A stretch of DNA of 64,000 nt from SIG440 sp045648175 (GTDB taxonomy: Bacteria > Bacillota > Clostridia > Monoglobales > Monoglobaceae): NCBI GenBank assembly GCA_045648175.1, contig JAZRNN010000076.1, positions 14,502-78,501 of the forward strand, written 5' to 3'. Made by a program: the position numbers and the translations under genes. The notes beneath the pieces were generated by a model. That model had not been told where the DNA came from and did not search any database. It saw only the letters and a list, made by a program, of their open reading frames with translations. Positions 13,918-21,345 of the stretch are shown here, in pieces; the first letter of the stretch is position 1; each line of letters starts with the position of its first letter.

Positions 13918-14019
13918 TAATGTGGGTACAGAAATATTGCACAAAAATATGGGTACAGATTTGTGAATTTTGCATATTGATTTATGGGTACAGATTTGTT
14001 ATAATATGGGTACAGAAAG
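13899..14019 (+). repeat. five TGGGTACAGA direct repeats (operator/iteron array)
   Basis: Copies of (A/G)TGGGTACAGA(A/T)(A/T) begin at 13899, 13921, 13949, 13984 and 14006. All have the same orientation. They occupy the two divergent promoters: copy 1 in the ardA spacer, copy 4 in the spacer of the 14071 promoter and copy 5 directly after its -10. A sixth exact copy is at 19716 and a one-mismatch copy (TGGGTATAGA) at 17487. The placement favours operators; a replication role is not excluded. Confidence 0.85.
13977..14005 (+). promoter_or_regulatory. promoter of the 14071 gene, flanked by operators
   Basis: TTGATT (13977-13982), 17-bp spacer filled by repeat copy 4, TATAAT (14000-14005), then copy 5. 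It drives the 14071 gene and probably the sigma-like gene beyond. Confidence 0.8.
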
Positions 14020-14070
14020 TCAAACAAGACTTTTTTACAAATCAAATATTTTAAAGGAGGTACACAAATT

Positions 14071-14388
14071 ATGTGTAGTACAACAAAAGAACTTGAAATG
14101 CATGTTGCAAAATTAAGGAGTTTGAAAGCCTTAAGAGAAGAAACGGACGCAGAAATCAGAGAAACAGAAAGTGCAATTATTGAGTTTTTGCATAAGAAAA
14201 AAGAATGTGAGACGATAGACAAGAACGGCAAGGCAATACGGCAGTACATCGGCACAGATTACAAAATAACCTATTCTATACAGACGAGAGAGGGCATTAA
14301 TAAAGAAGCAGTTAAAAATCTACTCAATAAAATACAGTTTGAAAGTGTTAGAACAGAAAGCACATTTGGAGTGTTGAGAATCAAGTAA
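14071..14388 (+). CDS. hypothetical coiled-coil protein
   Basis: 105 residues; AAAGGAGG precedes the ATG. Residues about 1-50 form a charged helix likely to be a coiled coil (ELEMHVAKLRSLKALREE), followed by a beta-rich part (YKITYSIQTREGINKEAV). It could be a small DNA-associated protein, but no family is recognised. It is the first gene under the operator-controlled rightward promoter. Confidence 0.65.
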   Translation: MCSTTKELEMHVAKLRSLKALREETDAEIRETESAIIEFLHKKKECETIDKNGKAIRQYIGTDYKITYSIQTREGINKEAVKNLLNKIQFESVRTESTFGVLRIK

Positions 14389-14390
14389 CA

Positions 14391-14481
14391 ACATTAACGG
14401 CAGAGGGAGGGCGAAAGCCTTCCCAAAGCCTAACCGCTTTAATGTAGCCACGGCAAACCGTGAGAGTTGCAAGCCTCTACA
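14391..14481 (+). ncRNA. candidate structured RNA between 14071 and sigma-like gene
   Basis: In an AT-rich element this 90-nt stretch is GC-rich and folds well by eye. ACATTAA-CGG (14391-14400) pairs with CCG-ct-TTAATGT (14434-14445) and encloses an 8-bp hairpin, GGGAGGGC/GCCTTCCC (14405-14424), with a GAAA loop. CACGG/CCGTG (14449-14462) forms a second hairpin inside a TGTAG/CTACA stem (14443-14447, 14477-14481). The last stem shares TGT with the first, so two exclusive folds are possible. It could regulate the sigma-like gene in cis or be a separate RNA. Confidence 0.5.
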
Positions 14482-14539
14482 AATACAGAGCAAAGCACAA
14501 ATCAAATAATTTTATTAAACACGAAAGGCGGTCAAAACA

Positions 14540-15352
14540 ATGTCAAAATTTACTTTACAACCATTGACAGAAAAAGAAAAACAGTTAGCAGAAAAATATC
14601 ATAATGCAGTCTATTCTTTTTTGCATAGACACAACTATTCAATAGAAGAATATTACGATGTTGCAATTATGGGATTTTTAAAAGGTATTCAGAAATATAA
14701 CAGAGACGAAAGTCTTCGGCGGTGGTCAATCTTAACTATATGTGAATATAAAATGCAAACTGCTATATCTCAAGAAATCAAAAAAAGATATACAAAAAGC
14801 AGAAAGCCGGAAGGTGGTTGTATTAGTTTAGATGCTCCATATTTTCATGGTGATTTTGGAGATAAAAAAAATTGGGAAAGAAGTTTTCTTGATATGTTAC
14901 CAACAGAAACTCTTGAAGATGAATTTTTTAGAATGTATGACGAAGAAAATGCAGACGAGAGAGCCAAAAAGATATTAGAGCCGTACACCGATATTCAAAG
15001 AAAAATCATTCTTTTAAAAGCTGACGGACACACACATTCAGAAATAGCTAACATATTAAATATAACTTTTGGTACAGTTGGCAAAGAGTTAAGGAAAATA
15101 AGAGACGGACTTCAAGAAGAAACCACAACAGAGAGAGCAGAGACAAACATAGAAAAATACATTGGTGTTACTCAGGCGGTTTTATCATCTATAAAATTAT
15201 CATCAAGACAGATGGAAGTTATTGAACTTTTACTTCTCGGACTTACGGAAATGGAAGTTAGTAAAAGATTAGGATTGAGCCGTCAAGCCGTTTATGATTC
15301 TGTCAAGAAGGTTAGATTAAAGGCGAACAAATTACAACAGGAGCGGTTATAA
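14540..15352 (+). CDS. sigma-70-like regulator with two C-terminal helix-turn-helix units
   Basis: 270 residues. The N-terminal half resembles region 2 of sigma-70-type factors (NYSIEEYYDVAIMGFLKGIQ). A first region-4-like helix-turn-helix lies near 165-190 (HTHSEIANILNITFGTVGKE) and a second near 225-262 (SSRQMEVIELLLLGLTEMEV). Proteins of this type are common in Tn916-like and other integrative elements as activators. GAAAGGCGG precedes the ATG. It lies after a candidate structured RNA and before a small membrane protein gene. It may direct host polymerase to element promoters. Confidence 0.75.
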   Translation: MSKFTLQPLTEKEKQLAEKYHNAVYSFLHRHNYSIEEYYDVAIMGFLKGIQKYNRDESLRRWSILTICEYKMQTAISQEIKKRYTKSRKPEGGCISLDAPYFHGDFGDKKNWERSFLDMLPTETLEDEFFRMYDEENADERAKKILEPYTDIQRKIILLKADGHTHSEIANILNITFGTVGKELRKIRDGLQEETTTERAETNIEKYIGVTQAVLSSIKLSSRQMEVIELLLLGLTEMEVSKRLGLSRQAVYDSVKKVRLKANKLQQERL

Positions 15353-15382
15353 TACCGCTCCACCATAACGGAGGAATTAAAT

Positions 15383-15655
15383 ATGCTTTACATAATGTAT
15401 CATAATACACGATATGCAATAAACCTTAAACTACTCAAAAAGATATTGAAGCGGTTACTATTTAAAACGGTACTTGTTTTGTTGGTTGTTATTCCGCTCC
15501 TAACTATGTATGTTGACCTCTGCAAATATCCTGAAAAATATTTGACTACTTGGAAATATCAACTGCATAACGAAATTAAAAGCGGAAATCAAGAATCAAT
15601 CGACTATTATAACCGGGTATATGTAGCCAACGGAATAGATTTATTTAAGGAATAA
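15383..15655 (+). CDS. hypothetical small membrane protein
   Basis: 90 residues with one strong membrane helix at about 28-48 (TVLVLLVVIPLLTMYV) after a basic segment (KLLKKILKRLLFK), so the N-terminus should stay in the cytoplasm. ACGGAGG precedes the ATG. It follows the sigma-like gene by 30 nt. No family is recognised. Confidence 0.6.
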   Translation: MLYIMYHNTRYAINLKLLKKILKRLLFKTVLVLLVVIPLLTMYVDLCKYPEKYLTTWKYQLHNEIKSGNQESIDYYNRVYVANGIDLFKE

Positions 15656-15755
15656 AGGAAAGGATGCTGAACGGAATGGATCTATATATGAGACCGCCAT
15701 AGGAAAATACTTTTGCAACTAATGGAAAATTATATATGTATGGAGGTTTTAAAAA

Positions 15756-16043
15756 ATGAACTGTATGGAAACAAAAGATTTTCAAAAAACGGAATTGTTT
15801 TATATCATAGATGATATTGTACATATGGAAAATGAAGGGCATCGTTATAAAGCTATGTATGTACTTTGGGATGTCATTCAACGAATGAAGAGAAACGAGC
15901 TGACAGCATCTATGAATCAAGAGGAAGTTTTTGCTGACTACGGTATTATCATTGAGGACGGAAAAATCAAAGATTGGGGAAATACAAATATTGATACATG
16001 GAAAAATAAATTGATTTTGAGCGGAGGATTGAAAATTGAGTAA
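15756..16043 (+). CDS. hypothetical 95-residue protein
   Basis: ATG with GGAGG nine bases upstream. The protein is soluble and mostly helical (FYIIDDIVHMENEGHRYKAM). Its last bases overlap the next gene, which begins with TTG. No family is recognised. It belongs to the rightward run from the sigma-like gene to the peptidases. Confidence 0.6.
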   Translation: MNCMETKDFQKTELFYIIDDIVHMENEGHRYKAMYVLWDVIQRMKRNELTASMNQEEVFADYGIIIEDGKIKDWGNTNIDTWKNKLILSGGLKIE

Positions 16044-16296
16044 TACAAATATGGAAATTTTAGACATAATTACAGACATACAACAAGGTCATGATACTGC
16101 AAATCAGTTATTATCTATATTAGCAAACAAATATTTTGACGATGAGCCAAACGGAAAAGATAGCATGTTATTGTTTGCTAAAGACTATAGAGATATGAAC
16201 GAACTAATTAATGCTATTTTGAAATATAGCGATATAGTCAAAGATGAACTACGGAAACTTTACAACATAGTAGAAATTAAAGTTAAAGGAGATTGA
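16036..16296 (+). CDS. hypothetical 86-residue protein, TTG start
   Basis: The start is TTG at 16036, supported by GGAGG ten bases upstream and a 4-base coupling overlap with the previous gene. The product is acidic and helical. It lies immediately before the first ImmA/IrrE gene (5 nt gap). No family is recognised. Confidence 0.6.
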   Translation: MSNTNMEILDIITDIQQGHDTANQLLSILANKYFDDEPNGKDSMLLFAKDYRDMNELINAILKYSDIVKDELRKLYNIVEIKVKGD

Positions 16297-16301
16297 GACT
16301 A

Positions 16302-16871
16302 ATGACCTATAAACAACTCAAAAAAATAGCAAAGCCACACATCAGAGAGAACGATAATGTGCCGTCTAATGCCTTTTGGCTCTTAAACCAATTGCACATA
16401 CCATTTAAAAATGAAAAGCAGTGTGAAGAAGATTATAAAGGTGGAATGACACCGCTATACAATCATCCAGCATTTTTAGCTATATACAAAGATACAAAAA
16501 TCATATATTTTAACACCAATACCCGATATTGGAATTTCTACATTTTCCACGAAATTGCTCACTATTTATTGGGACACGAGGACGATTCTCCACAGAACGA
16601 ATTAGATGCAAATATGTTGGCTTGTATTTTAGCAGCGCCAATTGAAAATTTACCATCATATTTGAAATCAGCACGAGATTTGAGTAGTTTATGCCAAATT
16701 CCAATAGATAAGGCTGAAGAATATTGGCAAGAAATTTTTCCTATAACAAAGCAAATTGATTGTAAGGAAGATAATACTCATGTAATGCTTGAACTTATAG
16801 AAACGATAGCAGAACTTAAATCAGAGTTGGAATCGACAACAGAAAAAATACAAATGATATGTAGAATATAG
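16302..16871 (+). CDS. ImmA/IrrE-type metallopeptidase 1
   Basis: The start is ATG 16302 (AAAGGAG ten bases upstream), 189 residues. FHEIAHYLLGHE carries the HExxH zinc site, with a downstream acidic residue in LDANMLACILAAP (NELDAN), as in the ImmA/IrrE family. ImmA cleaves or relieves phage/ICE repressors of the ImmR type to trigger excision. The C-terminus ends in a coiled coil (LIETIAELKSELESTTEK) not needed for catalysis. A paralogue follows 13 nt later. A repressor gene is not adjacent. Confidence 0.85.
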   Translation: MTYKQLKKIAKPHIRENDNVPSNAFWLLNQLHIPFKNEKQCEEDYKGGMTPLYNHPAFLAIYKDTKIIYFNTNTRYWNFYIFHEIAHYLLGHEDDSPQNELDANMLACILAAPIENLPSYLKSARDLSSLCQIPIDKAEEYWQEIFPITKQIDCKEDNTHVMLELIETIAELKSELESTTEKIQMICRI

Positions 16872-16884
16872 AAAGGAAAGTGTA

Positions 16885-17379
16885 ATGACATATCAAGAAT
16901 TAAAAAAGGTTTATACCAAATATATAGATATTCCTCACAAACAAGAGTCATCAAATTCAATAGATGTCGCTTTAAATATAGGACTAACTGTAAAAAATAG
17001 TATAGGTTGTAGGCAAGACTTTAAAGACCAATATCCGCTATATAAGTGCAATGCAGCATATACATTATTTAATGGTGAATATACAATCTATTATAATGAG
17101 AAATATGCTTATAGGAATTTTTCTATTGCTCACGAAATAGCACATCATTTGTTGGAACATTGCTCAGATGGAGTAAGAGAACATCATGATGCTAATTTGC
17201 TTGCAGCTATTATAGTAACTCCTAATATTTCAAGTAATAAAATAAAATCCGCAATAGCCTTATCAGAAAATTACCTAATTCCTTATAGTGTCGCTTGTGA
17301 ATACTTTGCGGAACTTAAGGACGAGCAACGATCAAACAAAAATCATTTAAGACATTGGTTATTTAGTATTATTCCCTGA
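16885..17379 (+). CDS. ImmA/IrrE-type metallopeptidase 2
   Basis: 164 residues with AHEIAHHLLEH (HExxH) and the later HHDANLLAAIIV segment. It shares the opening MTY(K/Q)-x-LKK and overall plan with the preceding gene, so the two arose by duplication and then diverged strongly. GAAAGGAAAG precedes the ATG. Two peptidases may target two repressors or have split activation and substrate roles; this is inference. Confidence 0.82.
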   Translation: MTYQELKKVYTKYIDIPHKQESSNSIDVALNIGLTVKNSIGCRQDFKDQYPLYKCNAAYTLFNGEYTIYYNEKYAYRNFSIAHEIAHHLLEHCSDGVREHHDANLLAAIIVTPNISSNKIKSAIALSENYLIPYSVACEYFAELKDEQRSNKNHLRHWLFSIIP

Positions 17380-17457
17380 TAAATATTGATTGAGGTAGGC
17401 TGTCTTTTCATGGCATCCTATTATAATAAACAAATTATACAAAGATTTTCAATTCCA

Positions 17458-17497
17458 TTGACTTTTTTGGAAAAATAGTTTATAATATGGGTATAGA
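17458..17497 (+). promoter_or_regulatory. promoter of the PIN toxin module with degenerate operator
   Basis: TTGACT (17458-17463), 17-bp spacer, TATAAT (17481-17486), followed at once by ATGGGTATAGAA, one mismatch from the operator repeat in the ardA region. The position relative to the -10 is the same as copy 5 there, so one regulator may control both sites. Confidence 0.75.
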
Positions 17498-17544
17498 ATA
17501 TAATCGTTATACATTTACATATAATATAGATTGGAGTGTTATAT

Positions 17545-17799
17545 ATGGCTGAAAGAACTCCCGAACAGCAGAAAAAGAAAAAAAGTCAAGATGCTTATAT
17601 GGCAAAACTTAAAGATATAAAGATTCGTGTACCGTTGGATTATTTTGATATTATAAAAGAACATGTAAAAAAGAAAAACAAAGATTTAAGTGTTCACAAA
17701 TGGATTTTATCTTTAATTGAAAACGATATCGAAAAACCTATTGTTTCAATTCGTGAACAAAACAAGCTCCAAAAGGAAGAAAACAAATCAAAGGAGTGA
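17545..17799 (+). CDS. putative antitoxin, ribbon-helix-helix-like
   Basis: The start at ATG 17545 (after TTGGAGTG) gives 84 residues, very Lys-rich. The core KDIKIRVPLDYFDIIKEHVK fits the strand-helix pattern of Arc/MetJ-type DNA-binding antitoxins (short beta strand then two helices), with a long polar tail suitable for toxin wrapping. Seven bases separate it from the PIN-domain gene. I infer that it represses the shared promoter together with the toxin. Confidence 0.65.
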   Translation: MAERTPEQQKKKKSQDAYMAKLKDIKIRVPLDYFDIIKEHVKKKNKDLSVHKWILSLIENDIEKPIVSIREQNKLQKEENKSKE

Positions 17800-17805
17800 T
17801 TACCG

Positions 17806-18282
17806 ATGAACAAGTTAAAAGTATATTTGGACACTTCTGTAATTAGTCACCTTATGCAAGAGGATGTCCCCGAAAAGATGTCAGAGACCTTAAAATTATG
17901 GGATATATTCAAGGCAGGTAAATACGATGTGTTTTTATCTACTGTAACACTTCAAGAAATAGACAACTGCCCTGAGCCGAAAAGGACAGAGTTATTTAAG
18001 CATCTTGGAGAAATTGACTACACCCCTATTGAAATCACAGAGGATATGTCAGAAGTTGCACAGCAGCTTATTGATATGGGAATATTAACACAAAAAAGTT
18101 ATGACGATTGTCAGCACATTGCATCAGCGGTTATATACGGATGTGATTGTATCATCTCTTGGAACTTCAAGCATATAGTAAATATAAAGACTATCAGAGG
18201 CGTTAGAGCCATTACAAACCTTAAAGGATATAAACCGATTGAGATATTAAATCCAACTGTCTTATTGGAAAGTGAGGAATGA
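17806..18282 (+). CDS. PIN-domain toxin (putative endoribonuclease)
   Basis: 158 residues. VYLDTSVISHL carries the first catalytic Asp, TVTLQEIDN the Glu, and YDDCQHIASAVIYGCDCIISW the later Asp cluster followed by NFKHI, the complete PIN signature. PIN toxins of VapC type cut RNA with bound magnesium. It lies between a ribbon-helix-helix-like gene and a 57-residue gene of a sort often paired with such PIN genes. Confidence 0.88.
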   Translation: MNKLKVYLDTSVISHLMQEDVPEKMSETLKLWDIFKAGKYDVFLSTVTLQEIDNCPEPKRTELFKHLGEIDYTPIEITEDMSEVAQQLIDMGILTQKSYDDCQHIASAVIYGCDCIISWNFKHIVNIKTIRGVRAITNLKGYKPIEILNPTVLLESEE

Positions 18283-18284
18283 TT

Positions 18285-18458
18285 ATGAACACTTTAATTA
18301 TCAGTCCAAAATTCACCATTGAGGATATACACAAAGTAAGGGAAAATAATTATAACAAAACAAAAGACATGACCGCACAGGAAAAAAGAGATTATTATAA
18401 TGTGCGTGGTATGGAAATTCACAAAATGATTCAGGCGCAGAAAGCACAGAGAGCATAA
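18285..18458 (+). CDS. small PIN-associated protein, possible second antitoxin
   Basis: 57 residues starting MNTLIISPKFTIEDIHKVRE, with ATG two bases after the PIN stop and GAGGAATGATT upstream. The pattern F-T-I-E-D-I-H-K-x-R is familiar to me from small proteins encoded beside PIN genes in Firmicutes and Bacteroidetes, where it probably binds the toxin. If so, this module has three parts. A terminator follows directly. Confidence 0.6.
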   Translation: MNTLIISPKFTIEDIHKVRENNYNKTKDMTAQEKRDYYNVRGMEIHKMIQAQKAQRA

Positions 18459-18471
18459 TATCACAAAATCG

Positions 18472-18512
18472 AAAGCACCTTCAGAGGATTACTTCTTCTG
18501 CCGGTGCTTTTT
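18472..18512 (+). terminator. rho-independent terminator after PIN module
   Basis: AAAGCACC (18472-18479) pairs with GGTGCTTT (18503-18510), with an inner CAGA/TCTG stem and a following T-run. It closes the toxin module. Confidence 0.85.
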
Positions 18513-18563
18513 GCTTTACACGAAGATATATAATACATGTATGAGTAAAAGATAATAAAATGC

Positions 18564-18678
18564 AAAGTTCCAATAATTATACAATTTAGGAACTTTCCTT
18601 TGTTTAAGCGACTTTTGGGGATGTATCAATATGAAAGCCTTAAAATAGGAACTAAATCTGTTGAAAATAGGAACTTTC
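18564..18678. repeat. AGGAACTTT repeats upstream of the short tyrosine recombinase
   Basis: AAAGTTCC (18564-18571) and AGGAACTTT (18588-18596) form an inverted repeat around a 16-bp AT-rich centre. Two direct AAAATAGGAACT copies follow at 18642 and 18664, exactly 22 bp apart. Together they look like binding and crossover sites for the recombinase encoded 20 bp downstream, but autoregulation is an alternative. Confidence 0.55.
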
Positions 18679-18697
18679 AAAAGGATGGTGAAATGAT

Positions 18698-19276
18698 TTG
18701 AATAAGAAAACAGTTGCACTAACAGAAGAACAGTACAAGACCATTATATCAACTATTCGTGCTGGGGTTATTATGGAAGATGGAAGTGTTATAAATCCAA
18801 ATGAGAGAATAGCAACCGCTCTTACATTGGAAGCGAATCTTGGATTGCGTATTAGTGATATACTTCAACTGCGATTATCCGCTATCATTCGTGACGGTGA
18901 TAGATACCGCCTGAATATCGTTGAGCAGAAAACACAAAAGAAAAGAGAGTTTACTGTGCCGACAGATATATATGTATATATTCAGAAATACGCCTTGGAT
19001 AATAATATAAGTCCTACGGCTAAATTATTTGATATATCGGAGAGGGCGGTCAACAAACACTTAAAGGCTATATGTGATTATTTAGGATATGAGGGTATTG
19101 GTAGCCATTCGTTTAGGAAATACTTTGCTACAAGCATCTATACTAATAATAATTATGATATTAACTTGGTGCGTGTGTTATTGCAGCATTCCTCTACTAC
19201 TACCACACAAAGATATATTGGATTGCAGGAAAAACACATAGAAGAGGCTTTACAAAATCACATTAATCTGCTATAA
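18698..19276 (+). CDS. short tyrosine recombinase (XerC/FimB-like)
   Basis: 192 residues from a TTG start (GGATGGTG upstream). Catalytic residues are in place: Arg in ANLGLRISDIL, H-x-x-R in GSHSFRKYFAT, His in LLQHSSTTTTQRY and the Tyr of that segment. It has only the catalytic domain, as in FimB-like DNA invertases and small plasmid resolvases, and no arm-binding domain. It is distinct from the Tn916-type integrase at 29788. Adjacent repeats suggest a local site. It could resolve element multimers or invert DNA. Confidence 0.85.
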   Translation: MNKKTVALTEEQYKTIISTIRAGVIMEDGSVINPNERIATALTLEANLGLRISDILQLRLSAIIRDGDRYRLNIVEQKTQKKREFTVPTDIYVYIQKYALDNNISPTAKLFDISERAVNKHLKAICDYLGYEGIGSHSFRKYFATSIYTNNNYDINLVRVLLQHSSTTTTQRYIGLQEKHIEEALQNHINLL

Positions 19277-19305
19277 TATAATGAAGAAAGAGGTAATATA
19301 GATAT

Positions 19306-19488
19306 ATGACAAAAAACGATTCAATTACAAAGACTTTTGAAGATGGTATTAAATATATGGAAGAAAAGATGTTGTCTGTATGTGATACGGATAAGCCTAT
19401 TGAGATTGATGGCAGAGCTTATTTCGTTCAGAGTGACAAGAAACATCTGCAAAAACTCTTTGATGATATAGAAAAGAGTAATTTTTAA
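19306..19488 (+). CDS. hypothetical 60-residue protein
   Basis: ATG after AAAGAGGTAAT. An acidic, helical 60-residue product (MTKNDSITKTFEDGIKYMEE start). It lies 29 nt after the recombinase and may be co-transcribed as an accessory factor. No family is recognised. Confidence 0.5.
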   Translation: MTKNDSITKTFEDGIKYMEEKMLSVCDTDKPIEIDGRAYFVQSDKKHLQKLFDDIEKSNF

Positions 19489-19566
19489 TTAACTTGGTTA
19501 GTCCGCTCCGGATAATGCTTTTAGCGGAGTTCGTGAGTGTCTCTAATAAATTATTTGATTTGTGCG

Positions 19567-19612
19567 AAAAGTCGCTGATTTCCCTTTATTTAAGGGGTTT
19601 TCGGTGGCTTTT
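19567..19612 (+). terminator. rho-independent terminator
   Basis: AAAAGTCGCTGA pairs, with some G-T pairs, to TCGGTGGCTTTT around an inner CCCTT/AAGGG hairpin, followed by more T. It ends the recombinase transcript. Confidence 0.8.
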
Positions 19613-19715
19613 TGCTTTTTTATTATACCCTTAAACTCGTCTATAATAGGCTAAATATAGTCGTTCGTGTTGTAGTTCGATGAAAGTTGTTGAGATACCA
19701 ATAAATGATAGTTAT

Positions 19716-19729
19716 ATGGGTACAGATTT
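19716..19729 (+). promoter_or_regulatory. isolated TGGGTACAGA operator copy
   Basis: ATGGGTACAGATTT matches copies 3 and 4 of the ardA-region array exactly. A weak TTGAGA lies 21 bp before it. No gene starts near it, so it may mark an untranslated RNA promoter or an iteron site. Confidence 0.55.
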
Positions 19730-19871
19730 CGTGAAATATATTACCGCTATCGGTAAAACCTGAAAAATGGCGTAGTTATGGGGTTTGTTGATGTTTGAAT
19801 GTGTGAAAATGTCTTATGTTCGATAACGTATAAAAATTAAGTGTGTGTAGATGATTATATTACTTATATCC

Positions 19872-19900
19872 ATTGAAATCACCATACAAATATGCTATAA
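19872..19900 (+). promoter_or_regulatory. parB promoter
   Basis: TTGAAA (19872-19877), 17-bp spacer, TATAAT (19895-19900), 47 bp before the parB-like start codon. Confidence 0.8.
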
Positions 19901-19947
19901 TATATCTATTATAATAGAAAGAAGCCATACGGCTATAGGATATAAAT

Positions 19948-21234
19948 ATGATATATAAGAAATTGACGGAGCTACAACCACATCCGAAAAATGATTATTA
20001 TTTTGATACAACTGAAGATGCAACATTTAGATTGTTAAAAGACGATATAGAATCATCCGGGAAGATACGCAATCCTATTTTGATAACGGCAAACAATATA
20101 ATCATTTCAGGGCATCAAAGATATAGAGCATATCAAGAATTAGGAAAAGATACTATTCCCTGCAATGTTCTTGATAAAAAACTTACTGATGATGATCTCG
20201 AATATATATTAATTATGGAAAACCTTACTTCAAGGAATGCAAGCAAAGGCAGTAATAAAATTAAACTTGGTAGATGTATTGATAAAATATGCGAATACTG
20301 TAATTTAGCAAACGGAAACAACCAATATACTCAAAAGAGGGTCGGAAATAATTTCTTACCCATAGAAATAAAAAGTTTCAAATCTAAACAAGAACTTGCA
20401 GATGCTTTTAATATAACCTCAAGAACATTAAACGATTATCAGAACTTAGCAACAAACGGTATAGATGAATTAGAAACAGTTGTTAAGAGCCGTAAAATCA
20501 ATGATACAACAGCAATAAAGGTTGCAAGGCTATCACAAGAAGAGCAAAAAGAGGTTGTCGCACAGATAACACCAATGAAGAAAGCAACTGGCAAAGATAT
20601 TGAAAAAGTAATACAATCTGTTAAAGGACAGCAGAATACACCTATCACCGAGAAAATAGAAACCCCCGCTCCCGAAGTCCAATATGACGTTGATAGTGTT
20701 ACCTTTGAAGAATTGGAGTTATATAATAAATATGGTGAGGGCGGAAAGTGCGAAGAAGATGCACTAAAATGTTTAATGGAATATGTCGAAGACCCTGTCG
20801 GCACGTTTACTTATTTATATGAAGTAGATAGTTGTTCTAATGATATTGCTAAGATTTTTGACAAATATAAAACATCATTTAAAAGCGGTCATATTACATC
20901 AAGAGAATTAGAAGAATTAAAAGATGATATGTATTCGTATAAAGAATGGTTTGAGGACTTATCAAATGATATGGATTTTTTTATGGATTATATTGATACT
21001 GTTTCACAAGCCATAGACACCATAAACGAATTAAAAGACGATGACGAGATAAGCAACTGTGACGATGAAGGATTTTTATATAACGGAGCTGGGAAGAAAA
21101 TAGCTCAAATTGAAAACTATAAAAAGAAATCCCTTAAATATGATTACATCGAAGAAGACGAAAATGACGAAAGCACCTATTCTGCCTACGACGAAAACAA
21201 TAAAAAGATTGGCAAAGTCACATGGTTAAAATAA
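19948..21234 (+). CDS. ParB-like N-terminal nuclease-fold protein
   Basis: 428 residues. The ParB/Srx-type N-terminal domain spans about 1-100 with SGHQRYRAYQELG near 54-66, the CTP-binding motif region. A helix-turn-helix follows (SKQELADAFNITSRTLNDY, about 145-165). The C-terminal half is acidic and helical with no known domain, unlike the ParB dimer domain. No ParA is adjacent. It could be a regulator or replication protein of the element. It has its own promoter and a terminator at 21252. Confidence 0.82.
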   Translation: MIYKKLTELQPHPKNDYYFDTTEDATFRLLKDDIESSGKIRNPILITANNIIISGHQRYRAYQELGKDTIPCNVLDKKLTDDDLEYILIMENLTSRNASKGSNKIKLGRCIDKICEYCNLANGNNQYTQKRVGNNFLPIEIKSFKSKQELADAFNITSRTLNDYQNLATNGIDELETVVKSRKINDTTAIKVARLSQEEQKEVVAQITPMKKATGKDIEKVIQSVKGQQNTPITEKIETPAPEVQYDVDSVTFEELELYNKYGEGGKCEEDALKCLMEYVEDPVGTFTYLYEVDSCSNDIAKIFDKYKTSFKSGHITSRELEELKDDMYSYKEWFEDLSNDMDFFMDYIDTVSQAIDTINELKDDDEISNCDDEGFLYNGAGKKIAQIENYKKKSLKYDYIEEDENDESTYSAYDENNKKIGKVTWLK

Positions 21235-21251
21235 AATCGAATACACCTTAT

Positions 21252-21286
21252 AACACTTACTTTTACAAGTAGGTGTTATTTTTTTT
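21252..21286 (+). terminator. rho-independent terminator after parB
   Basis: AACACTTACTT (21252-21262) pairs perfectly with AAGTAGGTGTT (21267-21277) around a 4-nt loop, followed by nine T. Confidence 0.92.
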
Positions 21287-21345
21287 GCTTATTTTGCCCT
21301 AACTATATATATTCTCCATAATTTTTTGCAAAAACAATCAAACTT

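Larger units (their letters stand above)
19489..19947. other. gene-free region before parB
   Basis: Contains a hairpin TCCGCT/AGCGGA (about 19502-19527), a strong terminator (19567-19612), a sixth exact TGGGTACAGA repeat (19716-19727), a TTACCG-CTAT-CGGTAA palindrome (19741-19756) and the parB promoter. No coding frame is convincing. Confidence 0.55.

Noticed and set aside
13899..14019. CRISPR-like array of short repeats
   Set aside because: Repeats are only about 12 bp, spacers 10-23 bp and unequal, there is no cas gene, and the copies sit inside promoters. Operator sites explain them better.
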